Source: Lepidostoma basale | Lineage: Eukaryota > Arthropoda > Insecta > Trichoptera > Lepidostomatidae | Direction: 5' to 3' | Length of the DNA: 64,000 bases | Assembly (NCBI GenBank): GCA_022606425.2 | Contig: JAHDVF020000211.1 | Location: 3,100,001-3,164,000, forward strand | Shown here: piece by piece, positions 1 to 11,670 of the stretch | How the letters are laid out: every line of letters starts with the position of its first letter | Position numbering within the stretch: position 1 is the first letter of the stretch | The notes under the pieces: model-generated | Database searches by the model: none | Seen by the model: the letters and a program-made list of their open reading frames with translations, nothing else | What the model was told of the DNA's origin: nothing | Translations under genes and position numbers: made by a program

Positions 1-100
1 TCGTAGCTTCTCGGCACTTTGTTTGGACAATGTAACAGTTTCAAGACCATAAGTACCAACTGGCAGAACACAGGCTTCATAGACTTACTCGAGGTCCTAC
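1..100 (-). mobile_element. LINE-E fragment
   Basis: GTTTGGACAATGTAACAGTT to GGCTTCATAGACTT is nearly identical to 8,060-8,150 and 9,955-10,035. Confidence 0.6.
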
Positions 101-109
101 CTTTAGGTA

Positions 110-760
110 ATTCATTCTCATTATCAACCTCAGCATTAAAAACCCTCGGTATTTCAAAACAAAATTAATATTTAAAAAAAGTTTTAAATCATATTACGTA
201 ATTTTCAGAATTGATAACTCCGAACTTCTTAGCAAAATGACCATTAATACCCCTATGTTTCGTACAAGACACACCGCGAGCCAAGTATTCCACCTTCCTG
301 CTTATCGCACCAATTACGCTCAAAGCGCGGCAATGTACCGGATATGCGACACTTACAAAAAATCTTTTAATGCAATCGATGTTTAACACCTAAACGCTTA
401 TGATTTTAAAAAAATAGTTGCAGCAAATTTTCGGTGTGTATAGTGCTATAATGTTATATTCCTTTATTTCTTTTGTTATTATCATATTTTTGTTAATTTT
501 CATACTATTATCTAAGTTTCATTTTGATTGTTGTTTAGTTAAATCTCGTTTTATAAGTCTATAATGTTAACTCTGTTCATTCATTTATGTTTGTGGTAAC
601 ATCTAATTGGCCTTATTTATGTACTTCTTTGTGTATTTATTTATATATACTTATTCGCTGTTTGTTACCCTAGAATAAAAATATAATAAAATAATTTAAA
701 TATCCTAAATCACTGGCAGTAACATGGCAAGTATTCTGAATGAATCCAGTATAAACTATG
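110..760. other. AT-rich DNA, no feature
   Basis: T-rich, full of stops in all frames. No repeat match elsewhere in the window was noticed. Confidence 0.5.
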
Positions 761-1190
761 CTGGACGGTTTTTAAAGCACTTCACGGAATGGCACAACCC
801 TATATATCCGAACTTTGTATTGCTGATAGCCCTAACTTGCGGCAATCTACGCTTCGATCAGCAAACTCCTCGGCAATAGGCAGATTAGTTGAGCCAATGC
901 GCAACCTCTGGACAAATTTCGGAGATCGGGCTTTCGCAGTGGCAGGTCCGTCCACCTGGAATATCCTTACTGCACGCCTCAGATGCATTGACAATCCGAC
1001 AGATTTTAAATCTCACCTAAAAACCCACCTTTTCAAGCTATCGCATAAAATATAAACAACGGTTATCTGATTGCTAGTGTCAGGTGCAGCCCTCATGACT
1101 AAAAACATTTTCAAAGCGCCATTGAGGTGAGCTATTCACGAAAACGGCGCTACACAAATTAGCCTTATTATCATTATTAAATAACTCTAT
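760..1190 (+). mobile_element. LINE-C 3' fragment
   Basis: 88 codons ([49 protein letters not shown]) have the RT C-terminal motif GDRAFxVAGPxxWN of CR1/L2/Rex-type LINEs. The 3' UTR ends in ATTATCATTATT. Confidence 0.75.
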
Positions 1191-1549
1191 GATAATTAAA
1201 TAAAAAAATAATGTTGTTACAGGAAATTTCATGGAAAATGGCAACGAGCTAACAAAACCGGAAAGTGAAATGTAACTAAATACATGTATATTTTTTTTAA
1301 TTGATTTTTTTTTCTTCATTTACTTTAATAATATTTTTCAAAATACCTATTTATGTCATAGGAAAGCTTCTTCGATGAGCGTTCATTGATGTTAACAACT
1401 AAAAAACGTCAATTTTTGAGTTACCTAATTTTAGTTCTGTGCCCACATTATTTTGCTCTCAAAAACAATCTTGAACATAGTAATGACCTCGATATTTTTT
1501 CTTTTATATTATCTATCTAGTCTAGCCTAGTATACTTCACGAGGATGCG

Positions 1550-2235
1550 GCAAAAGTATGTCTCAAAATTAACATGTCCAAGACACTAGACCTACGAGTG
1601 TCCACAAACGACTCCACCCCAATCTTGCTCCACGGTGTCCCCCTTGTGACCACGACCAGCTTTTGCTCTCTCGGTAGTATGATAGCAGGCTCGGGAGGTA
1701 CGGAGGAAGATGTAGCCAGCAGACTCAAGAGTGCAAGGGGAGCTTTCCCTGTATGGCGTTCCAGTATCATTTCGAGAAAGCTCAAGCTCCAAATATTCAG
1801 CAGCAGCGTTAAAAGCGTACTGCTGTACAGATGTGAGACTTAGAAATCTACCGCGGACGTTATTGGAAATAAATAGGTGCCTTCGCTCAATATTCAAGAT
1901 CTATTGGTCCCAAACAGTGTCAATTTCCGTTCTTTGAACAATGGCAGGCGAAAAGCCAATTAGAGAACAAGTCGCTAGACGCAAATGGCAGTGGATCGGT
2001 CACACTCTGAGACGGAACCCAACCTGCATCGCTCAGGGCGCACTAGACTGGTCCTCTATGGGGGGAAAGAGGAAGCAATGCAGACCTAGAGCCACCTGTA
2101 GAAGAGCCCTGCAGGACGAGGTTAAAGCAGCAGGTATCACTTGGAATGATGTTAGGTACCAAGCATGCGATTGAGTCGGATGGAGAAGGTTCCTTGAGGC
2201 CCTATGCACCACGGAGGTGTGACAGGACAAAAAGA
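1550..2235 (+). mobile_element. LINE-J: RT C-terminal fragment
   Basis: TTTSFCSLGSMIAGSGGTEE and DVASRLKSARGAFPVWRSS are the SIK/YLGS-type thumb of an RTE-like LINE. ARRKWQWIGHTLRRNP and GGKRKQCRPRATCRRAL form its basic C-terminus. A stop and a frame break separate the halves near 1,840-1,940. Confidence 0.7.
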
Positions 2236-2261
2236 AGAGTAAGAAGAACGATTTGATTGTC

Positions 2262-2385
2262 ACGTGAATTCTACATCAGACTAAAGCCAGTATAACGAAC
2301 ACACTGCCATCGCCGGGAATCTAACCCGGAACCTTCGATGTTGCAGTCGATGCACTCGCCACACGCCACGAAGGACGTCATGCAA
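2262..2385 (-). mobile_element. SINE fragment
   Basis: CACGTGAATTCTACATCAGA and GGGAATCTAACCCGGAACC (reversed box B), down to the box A relic near 2,370. Confidence 0.65.
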
Positions 2386-2389
2386 ATGC

Positions 2390-3460
2390 TTTTTCGAGTA
2401 GCTCTTCTTACGCAGCACGTGCTATTTGATAGTAACAGCGATAATTATGATTATAATATTTGAAATACTTATATTTTAGAGTGATGGAAAATTCTCTATA
2501 TTAATAAACACTTTGATATCGTAATACCGAAACCGGGACAGCGAATAAGCATATAAATTATAGCGAATAAGCATACACTTAAGACACTAAAGGTGATAAT
2601 GTGATGTTAGTGTTTCACTTAATATTATGTATTGCTAATGGAGCGCGCTGGCTATAAGCGGCAGCCTCTATTAAGTATCTACAGACATGCCGATTGCTCT
2701 GTTTTTTTATATAGACTATACAATGTATGTCTCTATTTACTTATTGTAAAAATTCTTGTGAAATCTATTATGATCTGTCCCCTTTGCTATCACTCCTTGC
2801 TCTAAATAGACACGTTTTCTTCCACAGTCACCATAATTACCCCCCTTAGGACCGCCCTTGCTTTGTTCCGATCATAAATGTACATCATCCGGTCACATAC
2901 TCGTATTGGACTGGTAAATTACCATCCCATTGTTTCTTTACTGTTGTTTTTTTTTTCCGTAATTTCTAATTTCTATCATGTTATGTTCTTATCAATCCTA
3001 TGCATGTAAATTCTAATTTATATTATGTTATGTTCTTTTCTATCTCATGTAATTTCTAATTTCTCTTATGTTATCCTTATTCTCGTTTTTGTGTTTTGCC
3101 GTTATATGTTAGTTGTCTGTCTATTTGCCCAAACTTTTATATTACCTTTGTAACTAAACATGTCATTTTTGTAAAAGCCCTTGCGGCGTTTATGTCAAAA
3201 TAAATAAATAAATATAAGTTAACATCAAATCCACATGGCCAAGGACGGGTCTAGGAAGTAAAACAGCGAGACTGACAAAAGGGCGCTGCTACGTCCTTTA
3301 ACAGTTTCAGGTGTCGCGGACCTCTTTTATACATTGATTCACTTTGCAAATCGATTTTTTTTATCACAAATGTGCTCTTAGGGTTGAGATTACATTTATG
3401 TAAATATTTAACAAACATTCTTCATAGAAATTTAATTTCTTTTGCATTTTATATAATATA
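2390..3460. other. Repeat-like DNA without coding
   Basis: Apart from the tandem repeat, 3,175-3,215 (GCCCTTGCGGCGTTTATGTC then (AATA)n) looks like a LINE 3' end. 3,235-3,460 shows nothing. Confidence 0.35.
2959..3095 (+). repeat. Imperfect tandem repeat, about 45 bp unit
   Basis: Three units start GTAATTTCTAATTTCTATCA (2,959), GTAAATTCTAATTTATATTA (3,006) and GTAATTTCTAATTTCTCTTA (3,049), each running into ATGTTAT. Confidence 0.6.
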
Positions 3461-3626
3461 AAGGCGGTCACTTTCGAAGTCGGAATAATCGACGTGCGTG
3501 CATGGTACGATGTATGAATGTAGAGGAAGCCCGAGAGGTATGCCAGGACAGAGCATTGTGGCGATCCATCCTCTCTGCCTACCCCTCCGGGGAAATGGCG
3601 TGATGGTTAGTTAGTTAGTTAATTTT
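3461..3626 (+). mobile_element. LINE-A 3' end fragment
   Basis: C-terminal coding ([18 protein letters not shown]), a CCCCTCCGGGG hairpin and a GTTAGTTAGTTA tail. Confidence 0.7.
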
Positions 3627-3692
3627 TATATAATTGCATCCTTCTCTTACCTGTTCATGCTTTACCTACTTGTAAATATATATTTTTTAAAC

Positions 3693-3945
3693 TAATCATT
3701 ACACCATCTGCCCGAAGGGGTTGAAGAGGTAGGCTGAAAGAACAGACCACCACGCTGTTCTTTCTTGACATACTGCTTTCGTTTCCTCAAGATGCATACA
3801 TCGTGTAATACTCGCACGTCGATTTCTCCGACTCCTCACGTGGCCGACATTTAACATTTGAATTATTTGATCGTGCCACGTTTTCCTCGGTCTTCCTCTA
3901 TTTCTAGTTCCGTTTACATACTTTACATATACTTTACACACGAAT
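3693..3945 (-). mobile_element. LINE-A 3' end fragment
   Basis: Encodes NGTRNRGRPRKTWHDQIIQM on the - strand, with a degraded hairpin near 3,712. It lies tail-to-tail with the copy at 3,461. Confidence 0.7.
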
Positions 3946-4256
3946 AATTAAGTCATTACTAAATTTATATACAAATAAGCTTACGCCATTTAAAAATTAT
4001 GTAAAATGTTTTAATGGGTTTACGATTAATATTCAAGATTTCGGATTATTTTTCAAATACTTTGAATTCTTCTTATTGATAACTCTACATAGACTTTAGT
4101 ACATAGGTTTCCAACCTTTTCTGGCCCACCGCACCCTTTACACAAATATATATATTATATTTCCAACGCCCCCTCTCCCACAAAAGGTGACAGATATAAG
4201 ATACTTAATATTGTAAATTTAAAAAATAATAATTAAAAAACTCTTTATAGTTTATA

Positions 4257-4477
4257 CATCAGGTTGTCCCAGAAGTCGACAAGACGGGCAAGTCATGCTA
4301 GTTATGAGAAAAATGTTTTTAAATTTTAAGTTTTGTATTTTTTTAAATTATAGGCATTTAAAAAAATCTTTAAAATCAACACCCTGTTGTTTTACATTTT
4401 TCTCACAACTAGCATGACTTAATTTATATACCCTATCATCCGTTTCCGGCTTGACGTCGACTTCTGACACCCTGTTT
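4257..4477. mobile_element. Fold-back repeat with CAGG...CCTG ends
   Basis: CAGGTTGTCCCAGAAGTCGA at the left and TCGACTTCTGACACCCTG at the right, with inner paired blocks AAGTCATGCTAGTTATGAG and CTCACAACTAGCATGACTT. No clear target duplication, so the class is open. Confidence 0.55.
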
Positions 4478-5079
4478 ATTTTATTTAAAAATTTTAATTG
4501 AATTTAAAAAATACAAATTTTTATATTATCCATTAGAAATATGCGAATTTGTGCACACGTGATAAAAATTATTACATTACGTACAATTACAAAATTTTAA
4601 CCAATATTAAAGTTTAATTTACTTTATTAGTACGTGATTGTGGGGAGTTTTTTTTTGTGTCTTTTTTCGACTATATCTCAACGCCCTCTAATTTTATCAA
4701 CTGTCTCCCTGAAAGTCTCAAACGCCCACAAGGGGGCGTTATCGCACACGTTGAGAACCTATGCTTTAGTAGGATTAAATATTACGTCATTTAAAAGGCT
4801 TTTCGTTGATTTAATTGATCATTAAAGATGAGGCTTAAAGTTTATCTTAATTGCCAACTAATCCGATTCGTGAGATTCTTAAGTAATAAATCGATCATTA
4901 GGTATTTGTTATAATACTTTAATTTCTAAACCACATATTTTATTGCCTTAAATAAAACTATGATTATGCTTGGTATGTGCTGGTACATAATTCTGCCCAT
5001 GATTAAGAAATCACGTTTTTCTAACAATATTTAATGTAATGGAATTCCATAATAGAGAATATTCAAATGTTTAAATAAA

Positions 5080-5348
5080 AAAATTGGGACATATGGTTTG
5101 GACATATGGAAAGAATGAATGAAATGGAACCGGAAATAGAGAAAGACCAAGGAAAACGTGGCACGATCAAATAAATCAAATATTGAATGACGGCCATGTG
5201 ACGAGTCAGAGAAATCAGCGCGCGTGCATGATACGATGTATGAATGTTGAGGAAGCGAGAGAAATATGTCAGGAAAGAAAAATGTGGCAGTCCTTGTCTT
5301 TCTGCCTACCCCTTCGGGGAGACGGCGTGATGGTTAGTTAGTTAGTTT
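5080..5348 (+). mobile_element. LINE-A 3' end fragment
   Basis: Starts at the FGHMER region and ends with the CCCCTTCGGGG hairpin and GTTAGTTAGTTT. Confidence 0.7.
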
Positions 5349-5481
5349 AAATAAAAAACTCTGTTATAAATATCACAATTGATTATATTTTGTCGCGACA
5401 GCTGTTTCACTAACCGATGTTAGCATCGTCAGGTCTTACAATCAACTAAAAGATACAACAGAAAAACTTAGTTTATTAATC

Positions 5482-5870
5482 AGGGGATATTTCGAGAACT
5501 CGGCCGTGCTGGAGGGTATTGGTTTTTTTGTACCTGATAGATTTCTCCGACAGTGACAGCACAGATTGTTTTACCTACCGGCCACCAGAACCAATCTGCC
5601 TCTGGTGACACCGGTGGGAAGAGCAACTAGTCTGCTGAACGCGGTCTCCTCGGAGATCGACGTCTTTCATATTAGTGAAGGTACGTTCAGGAGACAAATA
5701 CTCTTGACTTTAGAAAGTATTTTGTCTTCCTAATGTCGAACCATCTCTAATGCGTTCCTGGTACTATTTTGTATTTTTTAAATATTTTACCTGTACTCAA
5801 TAGATGCCTTAAACATTTTGCTGTTTGTAATGTCTTTTGAGTTAATAAACTGATTTAATTTGTTTTGATT
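5482..5870 (+). mobile_element. LINE-B 3' fragment
   Basis: GYFENSAVLEGIG-like coding through DVFHISEGTF and the ATAAACTGATTTAATTTG tail. It sits between two inverted Penelope-type termini. Confidence 0.7.
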
Positions 5871-6305
5871 CATATACAAAATTATTCGGAGGGGAAGAAG
5901 CTACACACAATATTGTAAACAATTATAAAAAATATGGGAAAAAACAGTAAATAGGTTCAGTAACAGAAAATAAATATTGATGAGTCAAACAAAATTAGGA
6001 GAAATAAACAGGGAAGCAAATAACATTAAAGAGTTCAACAAAGTGAAAGACAATTACAATAAAGGTGGAAAAAAACGTATTTAGATAATAACCGATGAGT
6101 CATACATAATTGAAAACAAGAAAAACGTAGTATCAATATGTTTTCATAAAATTATAATACGATTTTTTAAAATGTATTATACACTAAAGGAGAGTATGTA
6201 GGAATTTGATTGTTGATGATATATTTCGAACTTTATTACTTTTAAAATTTATAGATTCTCTTATTTCAATAATTAAAAACAAAAAGTACGAAAAATATAT
6301 AGTTT

Positions 6306-6358
6306 ATTGTAAAACCTGACGATGCTAACATCGGTTAGCGAAACAGCTGTCGCGACAA
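6306..6358 (+). ncRNA. Hammerhead-ribozyme-like motif in Penelope-type terminus
   Basis: The core CTGACGA (6316-6322) fits CUGANGA. Stem II is GCTAAC/GTTAGC (6324-6329 with 6334-6339, loop ATCG), followed by GAAA (6340-6343). A short stem III (C-AGCT-G) leads to the cleavage triplet GTC (6349-6351). TTGT/ACAA could form the outer part of stem I. One extra T between the core and stem II departs from the textbook fold. Penelope-like elements are known to carry minimal type I hammerheads. Activity untested. Confidence 0.5.
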
Positions 6359-6579
6359 AATATAATCAATTGTGATATTTGTAACAAAGTTTTTTATTTA
6401 AACAGTTAATAATGTTGAAATATCAAAGTGTTTCCGCCGAAACAATGGATTCTCTAACTTAATAATCTAAATGCTGTTTGTTTGAATTATAATATATTAA
6501 GTTATTTATCTCGATACGGGGTAGTGTGTGCACTAGTAATCCAAAAAAACTTCTCTCCTTATCGAAGTACAAGCGAAAC

Positions 6580-6735
6580 TAGGTAACTAGCTAACTAACT
6601 AACTAACCCTCACACCGTCTCCCCGAAGGGATAGGCAACAATAATGGACTGCCACACTTTTATTTTCTGGGATAATTCTCTTGCTTCCTCAACATTCACA
6701 CATCGTGGCATGCACGCACTTCGATTTCTCCGGCC
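6580..6735 (-). mobile_element. LINE-A 3' end fragment
   Basis: (CTAA)n, the hairpin region and C-terminal coding in reverse. Confidence 0.65.
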
Positions 6736-6884
6736 AAAATACAATGATATAATTTTTTTTTTTAATTAACACAATGTTCTTTTAGATGGTGCACTTGTCG
6801 TCAATCATATTAATTATTTTATATGGGCTTTTATAGTCCATTGTTTTGGCCGAAACACTATGATACTTCAACATTATTACTGTT

Positions 6885-7130
6885 AAAATTTAAAACACTG
6901 TTATAAATAATAGCACAATTTCTTTTTATTCACTGAGAGTGTCGCGATAGCTATTTTGCCAACTGATGTTGGCATCATCAGATATTACAATAAACAGTAT
7001 TATATTAATAGTTTATTGTAACACCTGATTATGTCAACATCGGTTGGCGAAACAGCTGTCACGACAGTCTCAGTGAATAAAAAGAAATTGTGATATTATA
7101 ACGATGTTTTAAATTTTAACAGTAATATGG
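6885..7130. mobile_element. Fold-back pair of Penelope-type termini (family i subtype)
   Basis: 6,885-7,000 and 7,010-7,128 are inverted copies (TTCACTGAGAGTGTCGCG on one side, TCTCAGTGAATAAAAAG on the other) joined almost directly. The core stem is GTCAACATCGGTTGGC. Confidence 0.65.
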
Positions 7131-7624
7131 GGTTTTACATCAGTGTTCAAGAAACAATAAGTCATGGTACTTTATATAAAATGTTTTTAAAATTCACAAG
7201 AAATCATCCAATATAGGTTATATTTTAAATCATGAATAATTAAATATGTTTTGAATTAAAACATTTGGGATGGGAGCTCATGGCGGCGTGTGACACAGTT
7301 GATGAGGTCCTTGATTAGAGGTCGGAACTTTATCAAATGTCGTCCACAATCGGAGGGTTCTGTAGATAAAGGGTATTGTACGTTGACTGAGGTGCTCACA
7401 ATGGGGACTGACATTGACCGATCCAAACAGCGCCACAATACGTGTCTAAACTACGTGCACTGAATTCCTTCTAATGGCGAGTGCGATGCCGTTCGCAGCA
7501 AATTTCCACTTGTATTATGATAATTTTATGAATTTCGCTCACCGCCTACGTGCTTCAAATAACAGATAGATGATGTGAAAAGCGCACTGGTCCCAGGAAA
7601 AATCACCATAAAATATTACGAACA

Positions 7625-7705
7625 CAAACAATGGACAAAACGAAACCTATTAAGTTTAATGGAAAAAAAATAGTCTACAAGACATGCGTACATCCTATAA
7701 TGACA
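7625..7705 (+). mobile_element. LINE-G start fragment
   Basis: KKIVYKTCVHPIMTYSS resembles the KVKIYKACVRPIMTFG block. It breaks into LINE-E at about 7,705. Confidence 0.5.
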
Positions 7706-8152
7706 TATTCTTCTTCAGCCTATTCCCGTCCACTCCTGGATAAAGGCCTCCTCCACTCACTTCCATGTCACTCTGTCCTGTGCAGACCGGATCCAGGTTA
7801 TTCCGACGTATCTATTCAGATCATCCTTCCACCGTAGTTGCGGTCGCCCTGCACTTCTCTTTACCTTCCACGGTCTCCAAGTCAACAGTCTTCTTGTTCC
7901 TGAGCTTCTGGCTACGTGACCTGCCCATTGCCATTTTGGAGTCACCACACGGTGGATGATGTCAGTGATCTTTGTTTTTTTCTCTCAACGTATCGTTTCT
8001 GACTCTGTCTCTTAGGCTTATTCCTAACATGGTTCTTTCCATGGCTCTTTGGGTCACTCGTAGTTTCTCGGCACTTTGTTTGGACAATGTTACAGTTTCA
8101 AAACCATAAATACCAACTGGCAGAACGCAGGCTTCATAGACTTTTCGTTTCA
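7705..8152 (-). mobile_element. LINE-E: RT C-terminal fragment
   Basis: Reverse coding VTPKWQWAGHVARSSGTRRL and RSAGRPQLRWKDDLNRYVGI, followed by WIRSAQDRVTWK, the usual end of this RT group. Confidence 0.7.
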
Positions 8153-8400
8153 GGTTGATTGGTATTTTCCGGGTATTAAGGTATATGAATCAGAAACGAG
8201 AGCTGACACCATCAAAACAAAAAGTCTTCTAAGAACCACAGAAATGAAGACTCCGATCCGTTGCGGGAACGACACTCCGAGACAGAGTAAAAATTCTGAA
8301 ATAAGAAAGATCTGCAATATTAAGAAGTCGTGCGATGGGGAAGACTGAGAAGACGCTACTGGAGAGATCATGAGGAAAGACCATATTTTGAATGAGTGAT
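8152..8400 (+). mobile_element. LINE-G fragment
   Basis: YESETRADTIKTKSLLRTTE, an IRKICNIKK relic and a degraded end; matches the ADTNRTRSLLRIAEMR block at 46,390. Confidence 0.6.
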
Positions 8401-8940
8401 TGTGTGTCAATTCCATGCTTCACTTCCATACATAAAAATCGGCACAAGAACACCATTACGCACTGCCATCTTAGCTTCTTTTGGATAGGCTTTTGTTTGC
8501 GATGACAACTTAAAGTGCATCATTTACTCAATCCTTCTTTAAATATCCTTCTCCACTCTCCCATCCTTTGTAAACATACTCCTAAATAAACAAATTCATC
8601 CAGTCGTTCCAGATTTTCACCGTTTACACAAATGTTGCAGACTGTCGTATTTCCTTATTTTTCGAAAATCAATACCTCGGACTTATTCACATTCACCTTC
8701 AAATCATATCGCTTGCATACCTCATACATACTAGTGAAAACGTGGCACGATCAAATAAATCAAATATTGAATGTCGGCCACGTGAGGAGTCAGAGAAATC
8801 GACGCGCGTGCATGACACGATGTATGAATGTTGAAGAAGTGAGAAAAATATGTCAGGAATGAAAAGTGGGGCAGTCCATTATTTCTGCCTACCGCTTCGG
8901 GGAGACGGCGTGATGGTTAGTTAGTTTAGTTTAGTTAGAG
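8395..8940 (+). mobile_element. LINE-A copy with inverted 5' part
   Basis: 8,740-8,940 is the + strand 3' part with a TTAG-type tail. 8,395-8,738 is an upstream RT segment of the same family in reverse orientation. The arrangement matches 5' inversion by twin priming. Confidence 0.65.
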
Positions 8941-9049
8941 AAAGAAAACGGCAATACCAAAATTTTTATATCTACAAGATAGCAAACTCGAAACACCCGA
9001 CTAATCTGCGTATAACAATATATACTCGTATGTGGAGATGTATCTAGAA

Positions 9050-9100
9050 AGATTTATTATACCTTCAGAAAAACGGCGTAATAGTTAGTTAATTAAATAC
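9050..9100 (+). mobile_element. LINE-A tail relic
   Basis: Only ACGGCGTAATAGTTAGTTAA is left of the 3' end. Confidence 0.4.
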
Positions 9101-9299
9101 AAATTTATTTGACCTATTTTGATAGGTTAAATGATTACATAAAGAATCGTGGATACATTGTAAAATGTTCAAAATTGGATCATAAAATATAACTTAGCTA
9201 AAATGCTTTTATCGCAGTCATGTGAATTCGATTGAGTCATGGACAATGACTTTTAAAAATCAGCAATTAATATACTGATCTAAAAATAGGAAGAATGAT

Positions 9300-9570
9300 C
9301 CTGGAACCCAGACCTGGTGATGCAGCGGGCACTTGGAGGCATAGGAACAATCAAGATATCCGCAAAATGATCCAACAGCCCCTTATAACTTAGTCACGTA
9401 TGCCAATCTGGGGAGACCAAAGCAATCGATACCCAGTAAGCGTCAAAATCAACCGAAGTAAGATTTCATCGAAGGCTTAGACAGCGCCTGATGGATAATT
9501 TTCTGGTTAATCTAATAAAGATGGGCGAAAGAGACTACTGGGAGCAAAAGGTGCAGAATTAAGGAGCTTG
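9300..9570 (+). mobile_element. LINE-F fragment
   Basis: GACCTGGTGATGCAGCGGGCACTTGGAGGC-like start matches 54,085 onward ([18 protein letters not shown]), with many lesions. Confidence 0.55.
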
Positions 9571-9589
9571 AAATAAAAGTATCTTCTTC

Positions 9590-10075
9590 TACTTCTTTCT
9601 CAGCCTATTTCTGTCCACTCCTGGACAAAGGCCTTCTCCATTCGCTTCCATATCACTCTGTCTTGTGCAGACTGCATCCAGGTTATTCCGACGTGTCTGT
9701 TCAGATAATCCTTCCACCGTAGTTGCGGTCTGCACTTCTCTTTGCCGTCCACGGTCTCCAAGTCAGCAGTTTTATTGTCCTTTTTTCATCTGAGCTTCTG
9801 GCTATGTGACCCGCCCATTGCCATTTTAGAGTCGCCACCCGGTGGATGATGTCATTGACCTTTGTTTTTTCTCTCACCGTATCGTTTCTGACTCTATCTC
9901 TTATGTTTATTCCTAGCATGGCTGTTTCCATGGCTCTTTGGGTCACTCGTAGTTTCTCGGCACTTTATTTGGACAATGTTACCATTACAAGACCACAAGT
10001 ACCAACTGGTAGAACGCAGGCTTCATAGATTTTTCGTTTCAGGTTGATCGATATTTTCCAGTTTTTAAGGATGTA
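9590..10075 (-). mobile_element. LINE-E: RT C-terminal fragment
   Basis: TQRAMETAMLGINIRDRVRN and VATLKWQWAGHIARSS; same family as 7,705-8,152 with one frame break. Confidence 0.7.
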
Positions 10076-10079
10076 ACCC

Positions 10080-10165
10080 ATGTTTCCAAAAGCTGCCCAG
10101 CTTAATACAATTATCAATGAGGAGAAAACTCTTCAAGAGTTGTACGTCCATCTTAAGTAAAGTTA
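10080..10165 (+). mobile_element. LINE-F 3' end relic
   Basis: AAAACTCTTCAAGAGTTGTA matches the LINE-F end at 54,395-54,415. Confidence 0.4.
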
Positions 10166-10380
10166 GTGAATAAATCATTAAATTTAAGGAAATTAGACTC
10201 TGATAATATAGTGGACGGTATGCTGGAGAGCAGGGATATGTAAGAGATGATCAGCAACATGATTGATACCATAATGATGGAAAAGAATGCCGATGGAAGG
10301 CAAAGAAAACAAGGAAGTAGTGACGCCTAAGAGAATACTGAAAGGAGCCTTGCAGAAATGAATCACTGGAGTGGAGGTTT

Positions 10381-10785
10381 GTGGCAGGTAGGACTATTCA
10401 TGGGCAGAAATCGGGTATGCGTCCACGAGTACTTTTCCCCCTCAGCAAAAAAGTACGGAAGTCATGTGAGCTGCTGCATAATGCATCGTTTTATAATCAA
10501 TTATGGAAACCATTTAACAAATTAGATAGGAACTATTTGACTCTAATTGAGGGTACACAAATCATAGATAGTCGGTCCATTATCGTCATATCATGTGAAA
10601 TCACAAGACCATCGATTGTCGAGTGTTGTGGTCGGTCATGTATCGCGCCATTCAGCTGGGCAGGCTCCCAATTAGCATTTGAACTAGGCTGGCGGTTACA
10701 CCAATCAATAAAACTAATGGTCCGGAGTGATTTAAATATCGACGGGAGTCTGCCAGTTTGCATACCAATTAGGAGAGCATTGTAG
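10381..10785 (+). other. Unrecognised 134-codon open frame
   Basis: It contains WAGSQLAFELGWRLHQSIKL and no domain I can name. No intron signals or repeats pair with it. It could be chance or a fragment of an unidentified element. Confidence 0.2.
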
Positions 10786-10992
10786 CGTGATGGTTATTAA
10801 TTTTAATTTCAGTTTAAACTCACACGGTTTATTCAGTAAATTATTTACAATTTATGGGTTCTTACATTTCAATGTGTAACTGAATAAATCAATTATTTAT
10901 TTTATTTTATTCTGCATAGTATGTTAGGATTTCCTTCCGGTATACCTTCACCTGGAAGAATTATTTGTTTGTTTGCGTATTGTGTCATTTTT

Positions 10993-11160
10993 AAGAAACT
11001 AACTAACTAACCATCAAGCCGTTTCCCCGAAGGAGTGGACAGAGATCATGAACCGCCATACCGTTCTGTTCTGACATACCTTTCTAGATTCCTCCACATT
11101 CATACATCGTAACATGCATGCTCGTCGATTTTTCCGACTTCGAATGTAGCCGCCTATTTA
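10993..11160 (-). mobile_element. LINE-A 3' end fragment
   Basis: (CTAA)n, CCCCGAAGG hairpin relic and C-terminal coding, reverse orientation. Confidence 0.65.
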
Positions 11161-11254
11161 TTAACTTGGTATTTTATATTATATCAGAAGGAATCCAAAT
11201 ATGTCGACGTCAGTGAGGCAGTACTCTTTCCAGTGAGGAGAGAAGGATTACTAT

Positions 11255-11540
11255 CAACAAATTTTGTCAAACTGATTCGGGGCTCTATTGAGAACCCCTA
11301 TGTTCTGGAGCAAATAGCTATTTTTGTTCCTGATAACTACCTGCGACAACGCCGACATCAATTGTTCTTTACTCCATCACGCAGAACCAACCTGCCTTTG
11401 GTGATGCCAGTAGGAGGAACAATTCGGACGCTGAATCTAATCATCTCAGATTTGGACATTTTCAATGTCAGTGAGGCAGTATTCATAAAAAAAATATTGC
11501 CAACCTTTCTAACGCCTTTCTTAGACATTTAAGCATTAGG
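11255..11540 (+). mobile_element. LINE-B-related 3' fragment
   Basis: NPYVLEQIAIFVPDNYLRQR and RRTNLPLVMPVGG diverge from the main LINE-B copies, so this is a sister subfamily. Confidence 0.65.
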
Positions 11541-11574
11541 CTTAAGCCTTAGATTCACAAAACATGGCATTCCC

Positions 11575-11670
11575 GAAAACTATTATAAAATAAACTTCCA
11601 GAAAACAGATACTATCATTCGTATTAATAATATAATATGGAATTTTTCAATTTTGTTCAAGAAATAATAA
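11575..11670 (+). mobile_element. Decayed Penelope-type flank
   Basis: AACTTCCAGAAAACAG, CATTCGTATTAATAATATAA and TTCAAGAAATAATAA match the flank of the 23,262 family. Confidence 0.4.

Larger units (their letters stand above)
5345..6415. mobile_element. Pair of inverted Penelope-type termini (family i)
   Basis: 5,345-5,450 and 6,306-6,413 are near-perfect inverted copies with the block GATGCTAACATCGGTTAGCG. A LINE-B fragment and AT-rich DNA lie between. Each terminus has the hammerhead-like fold described for 6,306-6,358. Confidence 0.65.

Noticed and set aside
4121..4240. Possible gene with CCCACCGCACCC
   Set aside because: No frame, splice site or conserved motif; low-complexity sequence beside a fold-back repeat.
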